A DNA stretch of 64,000 nt from Isosphaeraceae bacterium (lineage in GTDB: Bacteria; Planctomycetota; Planctomycetia; Isosphaerales; Isosphaeraceae), in the NCBI GenBank assembly GCA_025356475.1, contig JANXSX010000048.1, positions 82,096-146,095 of the forward strand, written 5' to 3'. Made by a program: the position numbers and the translations under genes. Under the pieces are notes generated by a model. That model searched no databases and was not told where the DNA came from. It was given only the letters and a program-made list of their open reading frames with translations. Positions 27,348 to 37,614 of this stretch are shown in pieces (position 1 is the first letter of the stretch; each line of letters starts with the position of its first letter).

Positions 27348-27622
27348 CTCGGCCACGAGCACAATCTGCGACGCGCAGGATTGAAAATCAGGACGCGAGT
27401 TGGGAAGGTGATTGCGAATCCAATTCCCTTCGGTTATTAATAAATGAAGTTCCATTCCATCCGCTTGACCATATTAGCCCTATCGCGTGAATCATCCTCC
27501 CTCGTTGCTCCGGTTCGTGCGAGCCGTGTATCGATGGCGAGAATGAGTACCTTTGAGCCTCGCCCTCCACTCTCTGCCGATCATCTCAAATCACAAATCC
27601 GCATCACTTTTCTCCCAAGAAT

Positions 27623-28372
27623 ATGAGTACGATGGCGCGCCCTCAGCCTGAACGTCGCCGATCACCGTCCGGCTACCGTCGAGGACCCTGGCTTCATGGT
27701 CCCATCCCAGTCATTGGGATTGTCGGAGCCATTGGAGCTGGCAAGAGCTCGGTCGCCGAGATTCTGGTGGGTCATGGAGCCTTCGTGCTCGATGCCGATT
27801 CGATCGGACACGCGCTTCTCGATCAAACGCCCCAGAGAGAGATCGTCGTCGCCCGATTTAGCCGATCCGTCGTTCAGCCCCCCACCGAGCTCATCCTCCA
27901 CGAGACGATCAACCGCTCTGCGTTGGCGTCTATCGTTTTTCAGGACCAGAAGGCTTTACGAGACCTCGAAGCAATTCTTCATCCAGCGATGCAGCGTACA
28001 TTTGATAAGGCGATCTCACGCGAAAGTCGGCGGCACCGATTTCGGGCTGTTCTCTTGGACGCTGCAATCCTGTTCGAGGCAGGGTGGGACTCGCTTTGCG
28101 ATGCGATCATCTTTGTCGGCGCTGCTCGTGAAACCCGTCAACAACGCCTGCTCGACTCTCGAGGCTGGAGTGGGGAAGCGGTCGCGGCGCGAGACAAGAT
28201 GCAATGGTCGGTTGAGAAGAAGCAAGAAGGGGCGAGCTATCATGTCGTCAATAATGGTGATCGTGAGGCATTGGTCACTCAGGCGATCGACGCCTGGAAA
28301 GCAATACTCGTGAGCCGCCGCCAGCGTAACCGCAACGTAAGGCCTGAATCATCAGGCGATTCTGACGTGTGA
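27623..28372 (+). CDS. coaE: Dephospho-CoA kinase
   Basis: 249 residues. After a basic leader of about 28 residues comes the P-loop GIVGAIGAGKSSVAEIL (about 32-48), then LDADSIGHALLDQTPQ (CoA-binding Asp and neighbourhood), LEAILHPAM, AVLLDAAILFEAGWDSLCDAIIFVGA and the lid region RETRQQRLLDSRGW. It phosphorylates dephospho-CoA to CoA, the last step of coenzyme A synthesis. Starts at 27623 or 27632 are both possible; no strong ribosome-binding site is visible. It precedes rho by 132 bases on the same strand. Confidence 0.93.
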   Translation: MSTMARPQPERRRSPSGYRRGPWLHGPIPVIGIVGAIGAGKSSVAEILVGHGAFVLDADSIGHALLDQTPQREIVVARFSRSVVQPPTELILHETINRSALASIVFQDQKALRDLEAILHPAMQRTFDKAISRESRRHRFRAVLLDAAILFEAGWDSLCDAIIFVGAARETRQQRLLDSRGWSGEAVAARDKMQWSVEKKQEGASYHVVNNGDREALVTQAIDAWKAILVSRRQRNRNVRPESSGDSDV

Positions 28373-28504
28373 ACCCTCGTTGGCTTGAGTGAACCCGTCG
28401 TCAAATACGTCTCCAGCTTCCTTCTCCCATCCCCACCCCTGCCCGATTTCGGCCCGCCCTGATGGCGACCGCCGTTGCATGACCATTCCGAGGAGCCTCC
28501 TAAC

Positions 28505-30241
28505 ATGCCGAACGAAACACGCCCACGCCGGGAACCAACCGGTAGTTCGCGGCCCCGACCTAAGTCAAACGGTACCCTTGCTCCCTCCGACAATAATGTG
28601 CCGGCGGAAACTGAGATTACGAAAAGTGAAATGATCCGGGACGAGCACGATGGCTCGAACCCTCGTATCAGTGTCCGTCCCAGGCCCGACCGAGAAGTTG
28701 GGTTGACCTTGAGGGACCGCATCCAGAGGGATCGAGCCGATCGCGAGGTTGCAAATCGTCAAAGAGAGGAAGCCGAGGCGGTCGCAGCGGCAACCGCAGC
28801 CCAAACTTTGCAGCGTGCTGAATCGACCCAGTATACCACGTCCAAGCCTGAATCCGGAACAAATCCCTTCGCGGACGGTGCCGCCAACTCTGCCGATCCT
28901 CAAAGCCAGGAAGATGAAGAGGACGATCTCTACGGCGACAACGCGATTCATGAGCGCTACGAAGATATTAAGCGCGGTGAAATTCATCTCACCGAGTTGC
29001 AGCGCATGACGATGCCCCAACTGATCCGGACGGCAAAGGCCGAAGGGGTCGCCGAATATACGGGCCTCAAGAAGCAAGACTTGATCTTTAAGATTCTCAA
29101 AGAACGCGTCAAACAGAATGGCTTGATGTATGGGGAAGGGACACTTGAGGTCTTGCCGGATGGATTTGGGTTTCTGCGAAGCCCCGACTATAACTATCTC
29201 CCCTGTCCCGACGACATTTATGTATCACCAAGTCAGATTCGCAGGTTCGGACTCAAGACCGGAGCGATTGTTGCTGGTCAGATTCGTCCTCCCAAGGAGA
29301 ACGAACGCTACTTTGCACTCCTTCGAGTTGAGGCGATCAACTTCGAGGATCCTGACCGACTGAGCGAGAAGGTTGGTTTTGATGATCTCACCGCCATGCA
29401 CCCGATTGGTCGGATCATTCTTGAAACGACCGCCGATGAGCTGAACATGCGGGTCGTTGATATGGTCACACCGATCGGTAAGGGCCAGCGAGGTCTGATC
29501 GTGGCCCCTCCTCGTACAGGCAAGACGGTGCTGCTTCAGAAAATCGCCAACAGCGTCCTCACAAACCATCCTGACGCCTATGTCATGGTCCTGTTGATCG
29601 ACGAGCGTCCTGAAGAAGTGACTGAGATGGAACGCTCGGTCAAGGGACCGACTGCCGAAGTGATTAGTTCGACCTTCGACGAGCCAGCCAGCCGCCACAT
29701 CCAGGTGGCTGAGATGGTGATCGAGAAGGCGAAGCGGATGGTCGAATTCGGCAAAGACGTCGTCATCCTGCTCGATTCCATCACGCGGCTTGCCCGGGCC
29801 TATAACACCGAGGCCCCACACTCGGGCAAGATCCTCACCGGTGGGATCGATGCCTCCGCCCTTCAGAAGCCCAAGAGGTTCTTCGGAGCCGCCAGAAAGA
29901 TCGAAGACGCCGGAAGCCTGACGATTTTAGCGACTGCGCTGATTGAAACGGGGAGCCGGATGGACGACGTGATCTTCGAGGAATTCAAAGGGACGGGCAA
30001 CATGGAGCTCCACCTCGACCGCCGCCTGGTGGATAAGCGGGTCTGGCCGGCGATCGACGTCAATCGCTCAGGGACGCGCCGGGAAGAGATCCTGTTTGAT
30101 GCCGACGAACTCCGCCGCGTCTGGATTCTTCGAAGGGTCCTGAACGACATGAATCCTGTTGAGGCGATGGAACTGCTCACAGGTCGCATGCGGAAGACTA
30201 AGACGAATAGCGAATTCCTCATGACGATGAATCTCTCCTGA
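28505..30241 (+). CDS. rho: Transcription termination factor Rho
   Basis: 578 residues. The ATG at 28505 has AGGAG at 28491-28495 and is preferred to the earlier in-frame start at 28475. Residues 1-150 are a charged, low-complexity extension absent from E. coli Rho. Then the Rho N-terminal helix bundle ([21 protein letters not shown]), the RNA-binding OB domain ([37 protein letters not shown]) and the RecA-like ATPase with Walker [15 protein letters not shown], catalytic RPEEVTEM, Walker [17 protein letters not shown] and the Q/R loops ([21 protein letters not shown]). It unwinds RNA to end transcription. All key motifs are intact. Confidence 0.97.
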   Translation: MPNETRPRREPTGSSRPRPKSNGTLAPSDNNVPAETEITKSEMIRDEHDGSNPRISVRPRPDREVGLTLRDRIQRDRADREVANRQREEAEAVAAATAAQTLQRAESTQYTTSKPESGTNPFADGAANSADPQSQEDEEDDLYGDNAIHERYEDIKRGEIHLTELQRMTMPQLIRTAKAEGVAEYTGLKKQDLIFKILKERVKQNGLMYGEGTLEVLPDGFGFLRSPDYNYLPCPDDIYVSPSQIRRFGLKTGAIVAGQIRPPKENERYFALLRVEAINFEDPDRLSEKVGFDDLTAMHPIGRIILETTADELNMRVVDMVTPIGKGQRGLIVAPPRTGKTVLLQKIANSVLTNHPDAYVMVLLIDERPEEVTEMERSVKGPTAEVISSTFDEPASRHIQVAEMVIEKAKRMVEFGKDVVILLDSITRLARAYNTEAPHSGKILTGGIDASALQKPKRFFGAARKIEDAGSLTILATALIETGSRMDDVIFEEFKGTGNMELHLDRRLVDKRVWPAIDVNRSGTRREEILFDADELRRVWILRRVLNDMNPVEAMELLTGRMRKTKTNSEFLMTMNLS

Positions 30242-30282
30242 TCACCTCATCCCCTTCTTTGTCGGAATTAGACGAATTTGCT

Positions 30283-30762
30283 ATGCCAATCTATCAAGGT
30301 GACCTCGTATCTGTGGCGGGACGGTTTGCCGTTGTAGCCGCACGGTTCAACAGCCTGATTACCGAGGCTCTTTGGAGCGGCTGTCTCGACGCCTTCGTAC
30401 GCCATGGGATTCCCGCCGAACGAGTGGACCTGTTTTGGGTTCCGGGATCGTTTGAAATCCCACTGATTGCCAAGAGGCTGGCCTCCTCGGGTGAGTACGT
30501 TGCGGTTGTGACACTTGGTTGTATTATTCGGGGGGAAACCGGACACTACGACCATGTCGCCGGCCAGGCGGCCGCTGGGGTCATGAATGCTTCGCTCAGC
30601 ACCGGTGTCCCCGTCATTTTCGGCATCCTGACCACGGAGTCCGTCGAACAGGCGTTGAATCGGGCTGGACTTAAAGCAGGGAATAAAGGGGCCGAGGCTG
30701 CCACCGCTGCGATCGAGGTCGTGAGCCTCATGAGCAAGTTACCAACCGGGTCTCCGAAGTAA
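30283..30762 (+). CDS. ribH: 6,7-dimethyl-8-ribityllumazine synthase
   Basis: 159 residues from the ATG at 30283; a TTG eight codons upstream (30259) is possible but the shorter form matches the family. Motifs: AVVAARFNSLITEAL (ribityl-uracil binding), WVPGSFEIPL, and GETGHYDHVA with the catalytic His at residue 88, the same number as in Bacillus. GVPVIFGILTTESVEQALNRAG follows. It makes lumazine, the last intermediate before riboflavin. The usual GATPHFD loop reads GETGHYD, a conservative change. No FMN riboswitch is seen upstream and no other rib gene is in the window. Confidence 0.94.
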   Translation: MPIYQGDLVSVAGRFAVVAARFNSLITEALWSGCLDAFVRHGIPAERVDLFWVPGSFEIPLIAKRLASSGEYVAVVTLGCIIRGETGHYDHVAGQAAAGVMNASLSTGVPVIFGILTTESVEQALNRAGLKAGNKGAEAATAAIEVVSLMSKLPTGSPK

Positions 30763-30780
30763 GATCATTCCCAGCGTTGA

Positions 30781-30820
30781 AATCCTGACGAGCTGTTCTA
30801 AATTCTCCAAGATCAGGATT
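30781..30820 (+). repeat. Inverted repeat downstream of ribH
   Basis: Arms AATCCTGA (30781-30788) and TCAGGATT (30813-30820) separated by 24 bases. It may be an operator or a loose hairpin; no T-run follows. Confidence 0.35.
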
Positions 30821-30881
30821 GATCCAACGAAGAAGTCCTCATGGCGGAGAGTTCCCGCTCAGTTATCGCTGGAGAAGACTC

Positions 30882-31208
30882 ATGCACTTCGACAAGGATC
30901 AGGCCGATAAGCTGTCGGGAGGCGTCTTCCTCATGGGGATGGGTGTGCTCTTCTATATAGGCAATTGGTGGCCTGGCCTGCTGTTCGTGATCGGGGCCTC
31001 GTCGCTTGTCGAAGGGCTCGCCGAGGGGCGAGGTTGGTGCGGGCTCCAAGCAGCCGCGTGGTCGATCGGCCTGGGGATCGTGTTTCTCTTTAGAATTCAT
31101 TTTGTCGTCGCCCTCTTCGTCTTGCTGGGGTTGAGTTCGATCCTGGGCGTTCTGGTGAGACCGCCGGGATTCCAAAATAAGCCCCATGTGGATAACTCTC
31201 TTGAGTGA
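30882..31208 (+). CDS. Small membrane protein
   Basis: 108 residues from the ATG at 30882, which has GGAG at 30871-30874 (7-base gap). Three or four hydrophobic segments: SGGVFLMGMGVLFYIGNWWPGLLFVIGASSLVEGL, then AAWSIGLGIVFLFRI and FVVALFVLLGLSSILGVLV. The opening HFDKDQADKL is charged and probably cytoplasmic. It looks like the small inner-membrane proteins often annotated as DUF5668/LiaF-like, but I cannot confirm that family. Its end overlaps the next reading frame by 23 bases, suggesting translation coupling. Confidence 0.7.
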   Translation: MHFDKDQADKLSGGVFLMGMGVLFYIGNWWPGLLFVIGASSLVEGLAEGRGWCGLQAAAWSIGLGIVFLFRIHFVVALFVLLGLSSILGVLVRPPGFQNKPHVDNSLE

Positions 31209-31890
31209 TGTCGAAACACGCAAGACCACCCTCATACCTCAGCCCTTCTGGTTCCGCCCCCTCTTTCAGGCGCCCAAGGTCGAGAGAATTCCTCGCGTCA
31301 GCCCGACTGGGAGGCTCCTGGACCTAGCTGAGGCTTGCCTCCTGCCGAACTTCGGAGAGCTGGATGGGCATGCTGGGTGGTCGCGGGTCTGGGTCGCTTG
31401 GAACGACCGGGGGCTCGCATTGTCGGTAGAAGTGACAGGAAAATCCGGACGAATCCAATTCGATTCATCGCGCCCCCAAGGCTCCGATGGCATCAACGTA
31501 TGGGTTGATACGAGAGATACCCGCGACATTCACCGAGCCAGTCGATATTGTCACAAGATCTCTGCAATGCTCTTTCCTCGCCGCCCTGGTGAGGGTCCTG
31601 ACGTCATGATAGTCCCCGAGAAGATCGCCCGAGCCCAGGCCGATGCACCGCTCCCCGATCCTGACTCGTATCAATCGCGAGCCGCGTTGACCAAGCAGGG
31701 ATGGCGGCTTGAACTATTCATCCCTGCGAGGAATCTGCAGGGATTTGACCCCGAGACCAATCGACGATTGGGGTTCAATGTCCAGGTCATCGACCCTGAA
31801 CGGGGCGATGAATTTCTGACCGGCCTGGGACGTGAGTTCCCTCAAGGGGAAGATCCCAGCCTGTGGTCGAGCCTCGAACTTGGTGCCTAA
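31186..31890 (+). CDS. CBM9-like / DOMON-like beta-sandwich protein
   Basis: 234 residues without a signal peptide. The body reads like the carbohydrate-binding family 9-type sandwich: WSRVWVAWNDRGLALSVEVTGKSGRIQFDSSRPQGSDGINVWVDTRD, and later QGWRLELFIPARNLQGFDPETNRRLGFNVQVIDPERG. In secreted enzymes this fold binds sugar chain ends; alone and cytoplasmic its role is unclear. The ATG at 31186 lies inside the preceding gene; a TTG at 31201 is the alternative. Neither has a clear ribosome-binding site, fitting coupling to the upstream gene. Confidence 0.7.
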   Translation: MWITLLSDVETRKTTLIPQPFWFRPLFQAPKVERIPRVSPTGRLLDLAEACLLPNFGELDGHAGWSRVWVAWNDRGLALSVEVTGKSGRIQFDSSRPQGSDGINVWVDTRDTRDIHRASRYCHKISAMLFPRRPGEGPDVMIVPEKIARAQADAPLPDPDSYQSRAALTKQGWRLELFIPARNLQGFDPETNRRLGFNVQVIDPERGDEFLTGLGREFPQGEDPSLWSSLELGA

Positions 31891-31982
31891 GTCTTGGCCT
31901 GACGAGTCGAACAGGCTAGATTATTCAATGCGACCTTCCGTTCCGGAAGCTCCGTTTGCCTGTCCGCGCGACCGATGGATGA

Positions 31983-33323
31983 ATGGCCATGAGCAATTTC
32001 ACTCGCCCCAACCCCGTTGACGACCAGATCGACGCTGCCATGAAGGTCAAGGCAGCTCCCGAGGGGCGAGTTTCGGAGCCCTTGCTCAAGCAACTCTGGG
32101 ATGATGATCTCGAGAAGGAACTCGCAGCCGCCCTCGAAGGTTTCGACGAGACCTCTTTCGATGTGGCCGCTCCTCGAGGTAAGTCGTCAAATAAAGAAGT
32201 CGCAAACTCCGCCGCGCGGGGTCAAGAGTCGCGCCGGGGTCCCCAGGTTGGTGAGGTGATCGCGATCCGGGGAAAGAGCGTCTTCGTCGATCTCGGTGCC
32301 AAAAGTGAGGGCGTTCTGCCTCTCGAACAGTTTGGCGACACTCCTCCCGAAATCGGTTCGATGATCGAAGTTGTCCCCGACCACTTCGACGCTGCGGAAG
32401 GCCTCTTGCTCCTCGCTCTCAAGGGTGCTGCGGTCGAGGCCAACTGGGAGAATCTTCGGAAGGGACTCATTGTCGAAGCCAAGGTCACCAAGACCAACAA
32501 GGGCGGCCTTGATGTCGAGGTCAATGGAATTCGCGGGTTTTTGCCCATCGGTCAGATCGACTACAATCGCGTTGAAGACACATCGATTTATGTGAATCAA
32601 AAGCTTCGAGTGATCGTGACCGAGGCGAACCAGCGGGAAAAGAATCTGGTCGTCTCTCGGCGCGAACTGGTCGAGCGTGAACGCGCTGAGATGCGTGAAA
32701 AGACCTGGAAAGAGCTTGAGGAAGGGCAGGTCCGCAAGGGCATCATTCGCTCGGTTCGCGACTTCGGAGCTTTCGTGGATCTGGGTGGTGTCGACGGGCT
32801 CCTCCATATCAGCGACATGAGCTGGGCTCGCCTTACGGACGCCGGTCGAGCGGTCACCGTTGGGCAAGAGGTCGAAGTCAAGATTTTGAAGATCGACCGC
32901 GAAGCGCAGCGTTTGAGCCTCGGGCTCAAGCAACTCACGCCAAGCCCATGGGATATGGCTGAGTCGAAATACCCGAGAGGGACGACCGTCACGGGCAAGG
33001 TGACGCGACTTATGGAGTTCGGTGCCTTCGTCGAACTTGAGCCTGGAGTCGAGGGCTTGATTCACATCACCGAACTTGGCGCAGGGCGAGTCCGACGCGT
33101 CGCCGACATTGTCAATCCTGGCCAAGAGGTTGAGGTCCGGGTCCTCAAGGTTGAGTCCGACATCAAGCGGATCGCGCTTAGCATCAAACCCATCCCGGTC
33201 TCAGTTGAAGCAGACCCTGAAGTCGCGGCCGTGGAAGAAACCGAAGATCCTTCGACCCCCAAACCAGTCCGGAAGGTCCCCTTGAAAGGTGGGCTCGGCG
33301 ACGGCGAAAAGCTGTTCGGCTGA
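31983..33323 (+). CDS. rpsA: Ribosomal protein S1-like protein with four S1 domains
   Basis: 446 residues. After an 85-residue acidic leader come four S1 repeats, at about 88-155 ([24 protein letters not shown]), 165-240 ([28 protein letters not shown]), 255-325 ([29 protein letters not shown]) and 340-410 ([29 protein letters not shown]). Repeats 3 and 4 show the FGAFV/HI signature of RNA-binding S1 domains. E. coli S1 has six; four is usual in several other phyla. It would bring mRNA to the 30S subunit. The start is 31983 or 31989. A GC-rich terminator follows. Confidence 0.88.
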   Translation: MAMSNFTRPNPVDDQIDAAMKVKAAPEGRVSEPLLKQLWDDDLEKELAAALEGFDETSFDVAAPRGKSSNKEVANSAARGQESRRGPQVGEVIAIRGKSVFVDLGAKSEGVLPLEQFGDTPPEIGSMIEVVPDHFDAAEGLLLLALKGAAVEANWENLRKGLIVEAKVTKTNKGGLDVEVNGIRGFLPIGQIDYNRVEDTSIYVNQKLRVIVTEANQREKNLVVSRRELVERERAEMREKTWKELEEGQVRKGIIRSVRDFGAFVDLGGVDGLLHISDMSWARLTDAGRAVTVGQEVEVKILKIDREAQRLSLGLKQLTPSPWDMAESKYPRGTTVTGKVTRLMEFGAFVELEPGVEGLIHITELGAGRVRRVADIVNPGQEVEVRVLKVESDIKRIALSIKPIPVSVEADPEVAAVEETEDPSTPKPVRKVPLKGGLGDGEKLFG

Positions 33324-33353
33324 GTGCTACTAGGGACGACGAAGCCAGGAGCG

Positions 33354-33384
33354 AGGGAGTGGATGACACCCCTCCCTCTTCTTG
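33354..33384. terminator. Terminator between convergent rpsA and argC
   Basis: Stem GAGGGAG (33354-33360) / CTCCCTC (33373-33379), followed by TTCTT on the plus strand. Confidence 0.65.
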
Positions 33385-33399
33385 GCCACCGAGCGATTC

Positions 33400-34419
33400 T
33401 TAACAAAGTGCAGTCATTTCGGGATGCCCCGTAATGAGATTGAAGTTCTGGACCGCAACCCCCGACGCTCCTTTGAGTAAATTGTCGAGTGCTGAGAATA
33501 TGATGATTTTGCCTCGAACCACACGTACCGTAATATCAACAAAATTTGTAAATGAAGAATCTTTCGTGGAAGGAAGCCCTTTGACAATTCTCACAAAAGG
33601 AGAGCTTTGGTAAGTACTGCGGAAGAGGTCCATCAGGTCGTGTTCGGTGACATGCCTCTTCGGGTTCGCATAGATTGTTGCGTGGATTCCCCGATCCATC
33701 GGCACAAGGTGAGGGGTAAAGATCACTTCGACTTTCGGGGCTCCGTCTGCGCGGATTCCGCTAAGAACTTGGTCGATTTCAGGCGTGTGTCGATGTTGAC
33801 CGACGCTGTAGGCGGAGAGGGATTCGTTGCATTCCGGGTAGTGGGTCGTAAGTTTGGGCGAACGCCCAGCACCAGAGACGCCGCTCTTCGCATCAATGAT
33901 GATCCCGACATTCTCGATCAGGTCGGCTCGGACCAGCGGTGCGAGGCCGAGGATACTCGCGGAGGTATAACAACCTGGGTTCGCGATCAAGCCACGACCT
34001 CGGATCTGGTCGCGGAACAGTTCGGGAAGCCCGTACACCGCCTCTTGGAGTCCAGCGAGATCAGAATGCGTGTGCCCATACCAGTCTGCGTAGACGGTTG
34101 GATCCGTCAGCCGATAGTCGGCACTGAGATCGATCACTCGAACGTTGCGCTGGCGTAAGGCAGGGGTCACTGCCATGCTGGCTGTGTGCGGCAATCCTAA
34201 GAAAACGACGTCGGCACGGGACGCGATCTTGTCGGCATCGAACGGCTCGCATTCGAGATCGATCCGGCTCGCGAGGCTCGGATGGAGCGCGTCGAGTCGA
34301 GGACGATCCGTCTGAGTCGTCGTCGCAACCGTAATCTTCACGTCTGGATGACCAAGTAGAATCCGCACCAGCTCACGTGATGTGTATCCAGATGCACCGA
34401 TGATGCCGACTCGAATCAT
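33400..34419 (-). CDS. argC: N-acetyl-gamma-glutamyl-phosphate reductase
   Basis: 339 residues. The NADP-binding start MIRVGIIGASGYTSRELVRIL and the catalytic Cys150 in ANPGCYTSASILGLAPL are present, with the active-site His in HRHTPEIDQ and the family block VIFTPHLVPMDRGI. It reduces N-acetylglutamyl phosphate to the semialdehyde in arginine biosynthesis. No other arg gene is in the window, so the pathway is dispersed. Its start overlaps by four bases the stop of the upstream YfhO-like gene, an unusual partner. Confidence 0.95.
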   Translation of the reverse strand: MIRVGIIGASGYTSRELVRILLGHPDVKITVATTTQTDRPRLDALHPSLASRIDLECEPFDADKIASRADVVFLGLPHTASMAVTPALRQRNVRVIDLSADYRLTDPTVYADWYGHTHSDLAGLQEAVYGLPELFRDQIRGRGLIANPGCYTSASILGLAPLVRADLIENVGIIIDAKSGVSGAGRSPKLTTHYPECNESLSAYSVGQHRHTPEIDQVLSGIRADGAPKVEVIFTPHLVPMDRGIHATIYANPKRHVTEHDLMDLFRSTYQSSPFVRIVKGLPSTKDSSFTNFVDITVRVVRGKIIIFSALDNLLKGASGVAVQNFNLITGHPEMTALC

Positions 34420-36932
34420 TTTGATGGACTTTCTATCGCAAGTGCGACGCTCGACTGGGATCTACGGAGCTTCCAGGCCCTCGCCATTACCAATCCCCAA
34501 ATGAGCCACGAGCCTAGGGAGATCCTCTGACCTAGCTGTTCGCTTGAGGCTTGATATCGTAGCGTGAGATGATGAGAACCCGAAGAAGGTTCCGGCGGTT
34601 CAACCTGCTGCCAACGCACTGACAACTCTGAGAGGTTCGCGGTTCGGGCTCCAGACTCTCCCGACCAGGTGGCCTGCCATTCTGGGTGGAAAAGCTTCGA
34701 GCCCAGGATGACCCAAGAATCGCCCGAATCCGCAGGCAAATCGAGTTCGACGAGTTCGGGCGTTCTGGGCTTAGTGACCAGGACTTCACCAAGTCGATGA
34801 TCGTTCGCCATTCTCAAGAAGCCATCGGTCCCAGGCTCCAGGGATTGAAGGCCCTTGGGAGCGATCTGCCAGGATACGGTCGCGCTGTCAGGCCAAATCA
34901 GCCCAAACTGGACAGCGCGATCACCTTTCTGACGAATCCAATCGACCCCAAAAAGCCATCCTGCGAGTGCGGGATCTTGGATCACTTCAAGTCGGGACCA
35001 TCCCGCAGGAAGCCTCCCAGCCCGCTGCAACTCCGCTAACTCGAACGGGTCGAGGATCCGAACACCCGTGCCAATCAGTTCCATTGCTCGAACAACTTGT
35101 GTGGATGCCACGCCCCCGGTGAGCGGACCACGAGCGAGTCCTGTCAACTTGGGCATCGCGGAAAGATCCAAGGTCCGATAGGCAGCCACCGGTGCTGCTC
35201 CCACGATCATCGCTAGGTTCCCCATCGGGTCGATCGTGCGGATGCCCCTCGGAGACTCGGCCAAGCGCGCGAGTACCGGGCTCTTGTTCGCTAGACTCCC
35301 GACCGGTGAAAAATCGAGGGGACGATGTTGCGCCAGGAGGAGAAGGTCGATGAAGCTGAGCAGCAGAAGACCAAATTGAAGCTGCACAGCCGAGATCGGT
35401 AAAAGTGTAAGCATAAAAAGTGTGGCAAGACACAAGAGCGTCAGCTTCAGTTCGGAGCCATAGATGCGTTTTCGTTGATCAACCAATCTGGGGCTCTTCA
35501 TCGTCTCTTCAAGCTTCCCTTGTCGAGCCAAAGCCGTTTGGACTCTCAGATCAACCTGAGGGCGTCTCGCCTGGGCCATGATCGCTGGGAATTCCTCATT
35601 CTTATCCCAGGGAGAGAGTCGCCCTAACTGATTCCCAATTCTTACCAAAATCGTCGAGCCTGAGCCCTCCGTTGCTATGAGCGCAACTTCGAAGGCCAGC
35701 AGATAGGAAACAAGGACAAGGATCGAAAACCCCACGAGCTTCCGGATTGCGAGGCAGATCTCTCTTGTCCCAATGACCAGATCGAGCCCAAGTCCACCCA
35801 GAATACTGAGACCGAAAACCAAACCGAGCCCCCATCGGGCTGGGGCACGAAAAAATGAGAATCCAGGCAGTTTGATCAAGTAGGAGAAACCTGGTACGTA
35901 AGGACCGAAGCTGAGAACCAACATCCCTAACGAAACCAGTGCAAGGCACTTCACTTCAGGGGAATGACGGAATCGTTGACGTAAACAGACGAGTCCCAGG
36001 AAGAGTGGTGCCAAACCGACGTACGGCAAATGTTCCTCCGGCATCGCATGGAACGGGTCCCAGAGGATTGGCCGCCAGAGCGGGGAATCGTGGAATAAGG
36101 ATGGCGCGATCAGGCTGAGGAAGTGGGTCGGTGGTGAGGCAAAGCCCGAGAGGTAGTCGAAGTCGCGACGGTTGGCGGCAAGCTCTGCCAGTTGAAATGT
36201 CGGCCAGAACTGGGCAGCCCCGAGCGGCAGCATGAAGACCAAGCCGCCCGCAATCCTCAATGCTCCCTGCCAATTCCGTTCAAGGAGGCGGCAGACGGCG
36301 ATCAGGAAGACCCCGAGTTGCGTGACAAATCCAAGTTGAAAGTGACCGGGAAGAATTTGGAGTGTGAGCACTGCCGCAAGCAGGAGGGGTCCAGAACTGG
36401 ATTTCCCGGTTTTGTCTGAGAGCCGCCAGGCGATGCCTAAGGCCCAAGGCAACCAGCAGCCGGTTGTCGCTCCCCACTGGTGGGGGAGATGAATAAGGAA
36501 CCAGCCAGATGCGCCAAAAGCGAAGCCCGAGACAACCGAGGCCCTTCGGGAGACTCCGAAAACCTGAGCAGCCCACGAAGCGCCCCACCCCGCCCAGATC
36601 GTGTGGAAAACCAGGCTCGCGGTATAGGCGGCTTCCAGGGGCAATAAGCCATAAAGAAGCAGGTGGGCAGGGTAGTAGACCCCCATCTGGCTCTCGGCGA
36701 TCCCTGGGAAGCCATAACCCCAGAGGTCGTTCCAGTAGGGCAATCGGCCTGCCTGTATCGAGTTTTGCAGGAAGGCCATCAGACCGAGCGAAAACTGAGT
36801 GACATCCCCCCCGACCGGCATCATCCCCCCGAGCCCGATCGGCCAGAGCCACGCCAAAAGTGCGAGTGCCACCAGACCCGGAGCCAATATCGCTCTGGCC
36901 AATTTTCGGATCAATTCACGAAGAGTGGGCAA
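34416..36932 (-). CDS. YfhO-like polytopic membrane protein
   Basis: 838 residues with about twelve hydrophobic helices. The opening loop, GDVTQFSLGLMAFLQNSIQAGRLPYWNDLWGYGFPGIAESQMGVYYP, is typical of the YfhO / GT-C-like family, where an acidic residue in the first extracellular loop and the PYWNP-type motif mark the active face. Residues about 500-800 are a large soluble region. Family members are thought to transfer sugars from a lipid carrier to an envelope acceptor. The donor and acceptor here are unknown. The gene is first of a two-gene unit with argC (ATGA-type 4-base overlap). Confidence 0.8.
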   Translation of the reverse strand: MPTLRELIRKLARAILAPGLVALALLAWLWPIGLGGMMPVGGDVTQFSLGLMAFLQNSIQAGRLPYWNDLWGYGFPGIAESQMGVYYPAHLLLYGLLPLEAAYTASLVFHTIWAGWGASWAAQVFGVSRRASVVSGFAFGASGWFLIHLPHQWGATTGCWLPWALGIAWRLSDKTGKSSSGPLLLAAVLTLQILPGHFQLGFVTQLGVFLIAVCRLLERNWQGALRIAGGLVFMLPLGAAQFWPTFQLAELAANRRDFDYLSGFASPPTHFLSLIAPSLFHDSPLWRPILWDPFHAMPEEHLPYVGLAPLFLGLVCLRQRFRHSPEVKCLALVSLGMLVLSFGPYVPGFSYLIKLPGFSFFRAPARWGLGLVFGLSILGGLGLDLVIGTREICLAIRKLVGFSILVLVSYLLAFEVALIATEGSGSTILVRIGNQLGRLSPWDKNEEFPAIMAQARRPQVDLRVQTALARQGKLEETMKSPRLVDQRKRIYGSELKLTLLCLATLFMLTLLPISAVQLQFGLLLLSFIDLLLLAQHRPLDFSPVGSLANKSPVLARLAESPRGIRTIDPMGNLAMIVGAAPVAAYRTLDLSAMPKLTGLARGPLTGGVASTQVVRAMELIGTGVRILDPFELAELQRAGRLPAGWSRLEVIQDPALAGWLFGVDWIRQKGDRAVQFGLIWPDSATVSWQIAPKGLQSLEPGTDGFLRMANDHRLGEVLVTKPRTPELVELDLPADSGDSWVILGSKLFHPEWQATWSGESGARTANLSELSVRWQQVEPPEPSSGSHHLTLRYQASSEQLGQRISLGSWLIWGLVMARAWKLRRSQSSVALAIESPSK

Positions 36933-37185
36933 GGCTGTTAACCAAGTAGGGACGTGCTTTCAAGGAATCTGATTAGCCCTGATCTCCAACTTCCTCGCAA
37001 GAGAGTACCCCGGCGGGAACTTGGAAGACATGCTATGATCCCCGACCTACGCATGATCGAGGTGGAGGCTGAGAATCGATCGAGAAAGGTTGCTGCGTGT
37101 CTGGGTGCCTCAGCAAACGAACCAGAAATCGATCGCCGATCGTGACTTGACCGCATGCTTGTGTGAGAGGCATGATGTCTGAAAT

Positions 37186-37270
37186 GCCGGTGTGGCGGAA
37201 TGGCAGACGCGAAGGACTTAAAATCCTTTGGGGGGTTACTCCCGTGTGGGTTCGAATCCCACCACCGGTA
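37186..37270 (+). tRNA. tRNA-Leu (UAA)
   Basis: 85 bases, class II with a long variable arm. The acceptor pairs GCCGGTG (37186-37192) with CACCGGT (37263-37269), discriminator A. Anticodon stem AAGGA/TCCTT around CTTAAAA with anticodon TAA at 37219-37221; T arm GTGGG-TTCGAAT-CCCAC. CCA is not encoded. Confidence 0.97.
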
Positions 37271-37614
37271 CTATCGGGCGAGCGAGTCAACATACGGCGC
37301 TCAGTATAGATTCACCCCCGCAGAGAGCCTCGAGTCCCCTCCAAAGACTGCTCAGGCGGTCTTGAGCAAATCTCAATGACTCGTTGAAGCGCAAGGGAAC
37401 TGACACGATCCCACAGATCACGAGGATGTAGCGTGGTGGGGATCAGCCGAAAATCGTCAAGATATCACATAACTCAGTTCGCATCGATGTCGATGCTGTG
37501 AGTTGAATGGAGCGTCCGCCGTATGAGTCAAAGACCGAACCGCTCAGGGCTTCGACAATCTCAAGGTCCCATGGCGGCTTGAACGAGATCGGAATTCAGG
37601 CTGAAAAATCAAGA
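37271..37614. other. Intergenic region between two tRNA genes
   Basis: 344 bases with no supported gene. A hairpin AAGACTGC-TCAG-GCGGTCTT (37344-37363, one G-U pair) lies 73 bases after tRNA-Leu and might be its terminator, though no T-run follows. A second palindrome, GCATCGA-TG-TCGATGC, lies near 37483-37498. The minus-strand tRNA-Gly transcript would run into this region. Confidence 0.45.

Larger units (their letters stand above)
26838..27622. other. Gene-free repeat-rich stretch upstream of coaE
   Basis: 785 bases without a convincing gene. It holds a hairpin-rich segment at 26993-27050, repeat copy 2 (27166-27275) and its tandem extension (27229-27347). A 127-codon open frame through this stretch (26929-27312) runs across the repeat and is not supported as a protein. 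The last 250 bases before coaE are featureless apart from A/T-rich stretches at about 27424-27460. Confidence 0.6.

Noticed and set aside
30242..30282. FMN riboswitch before ribH
   Set aside because: Only 41 bases separate rho and ribH, too short for the conserved RNA, and no matching motif is present.
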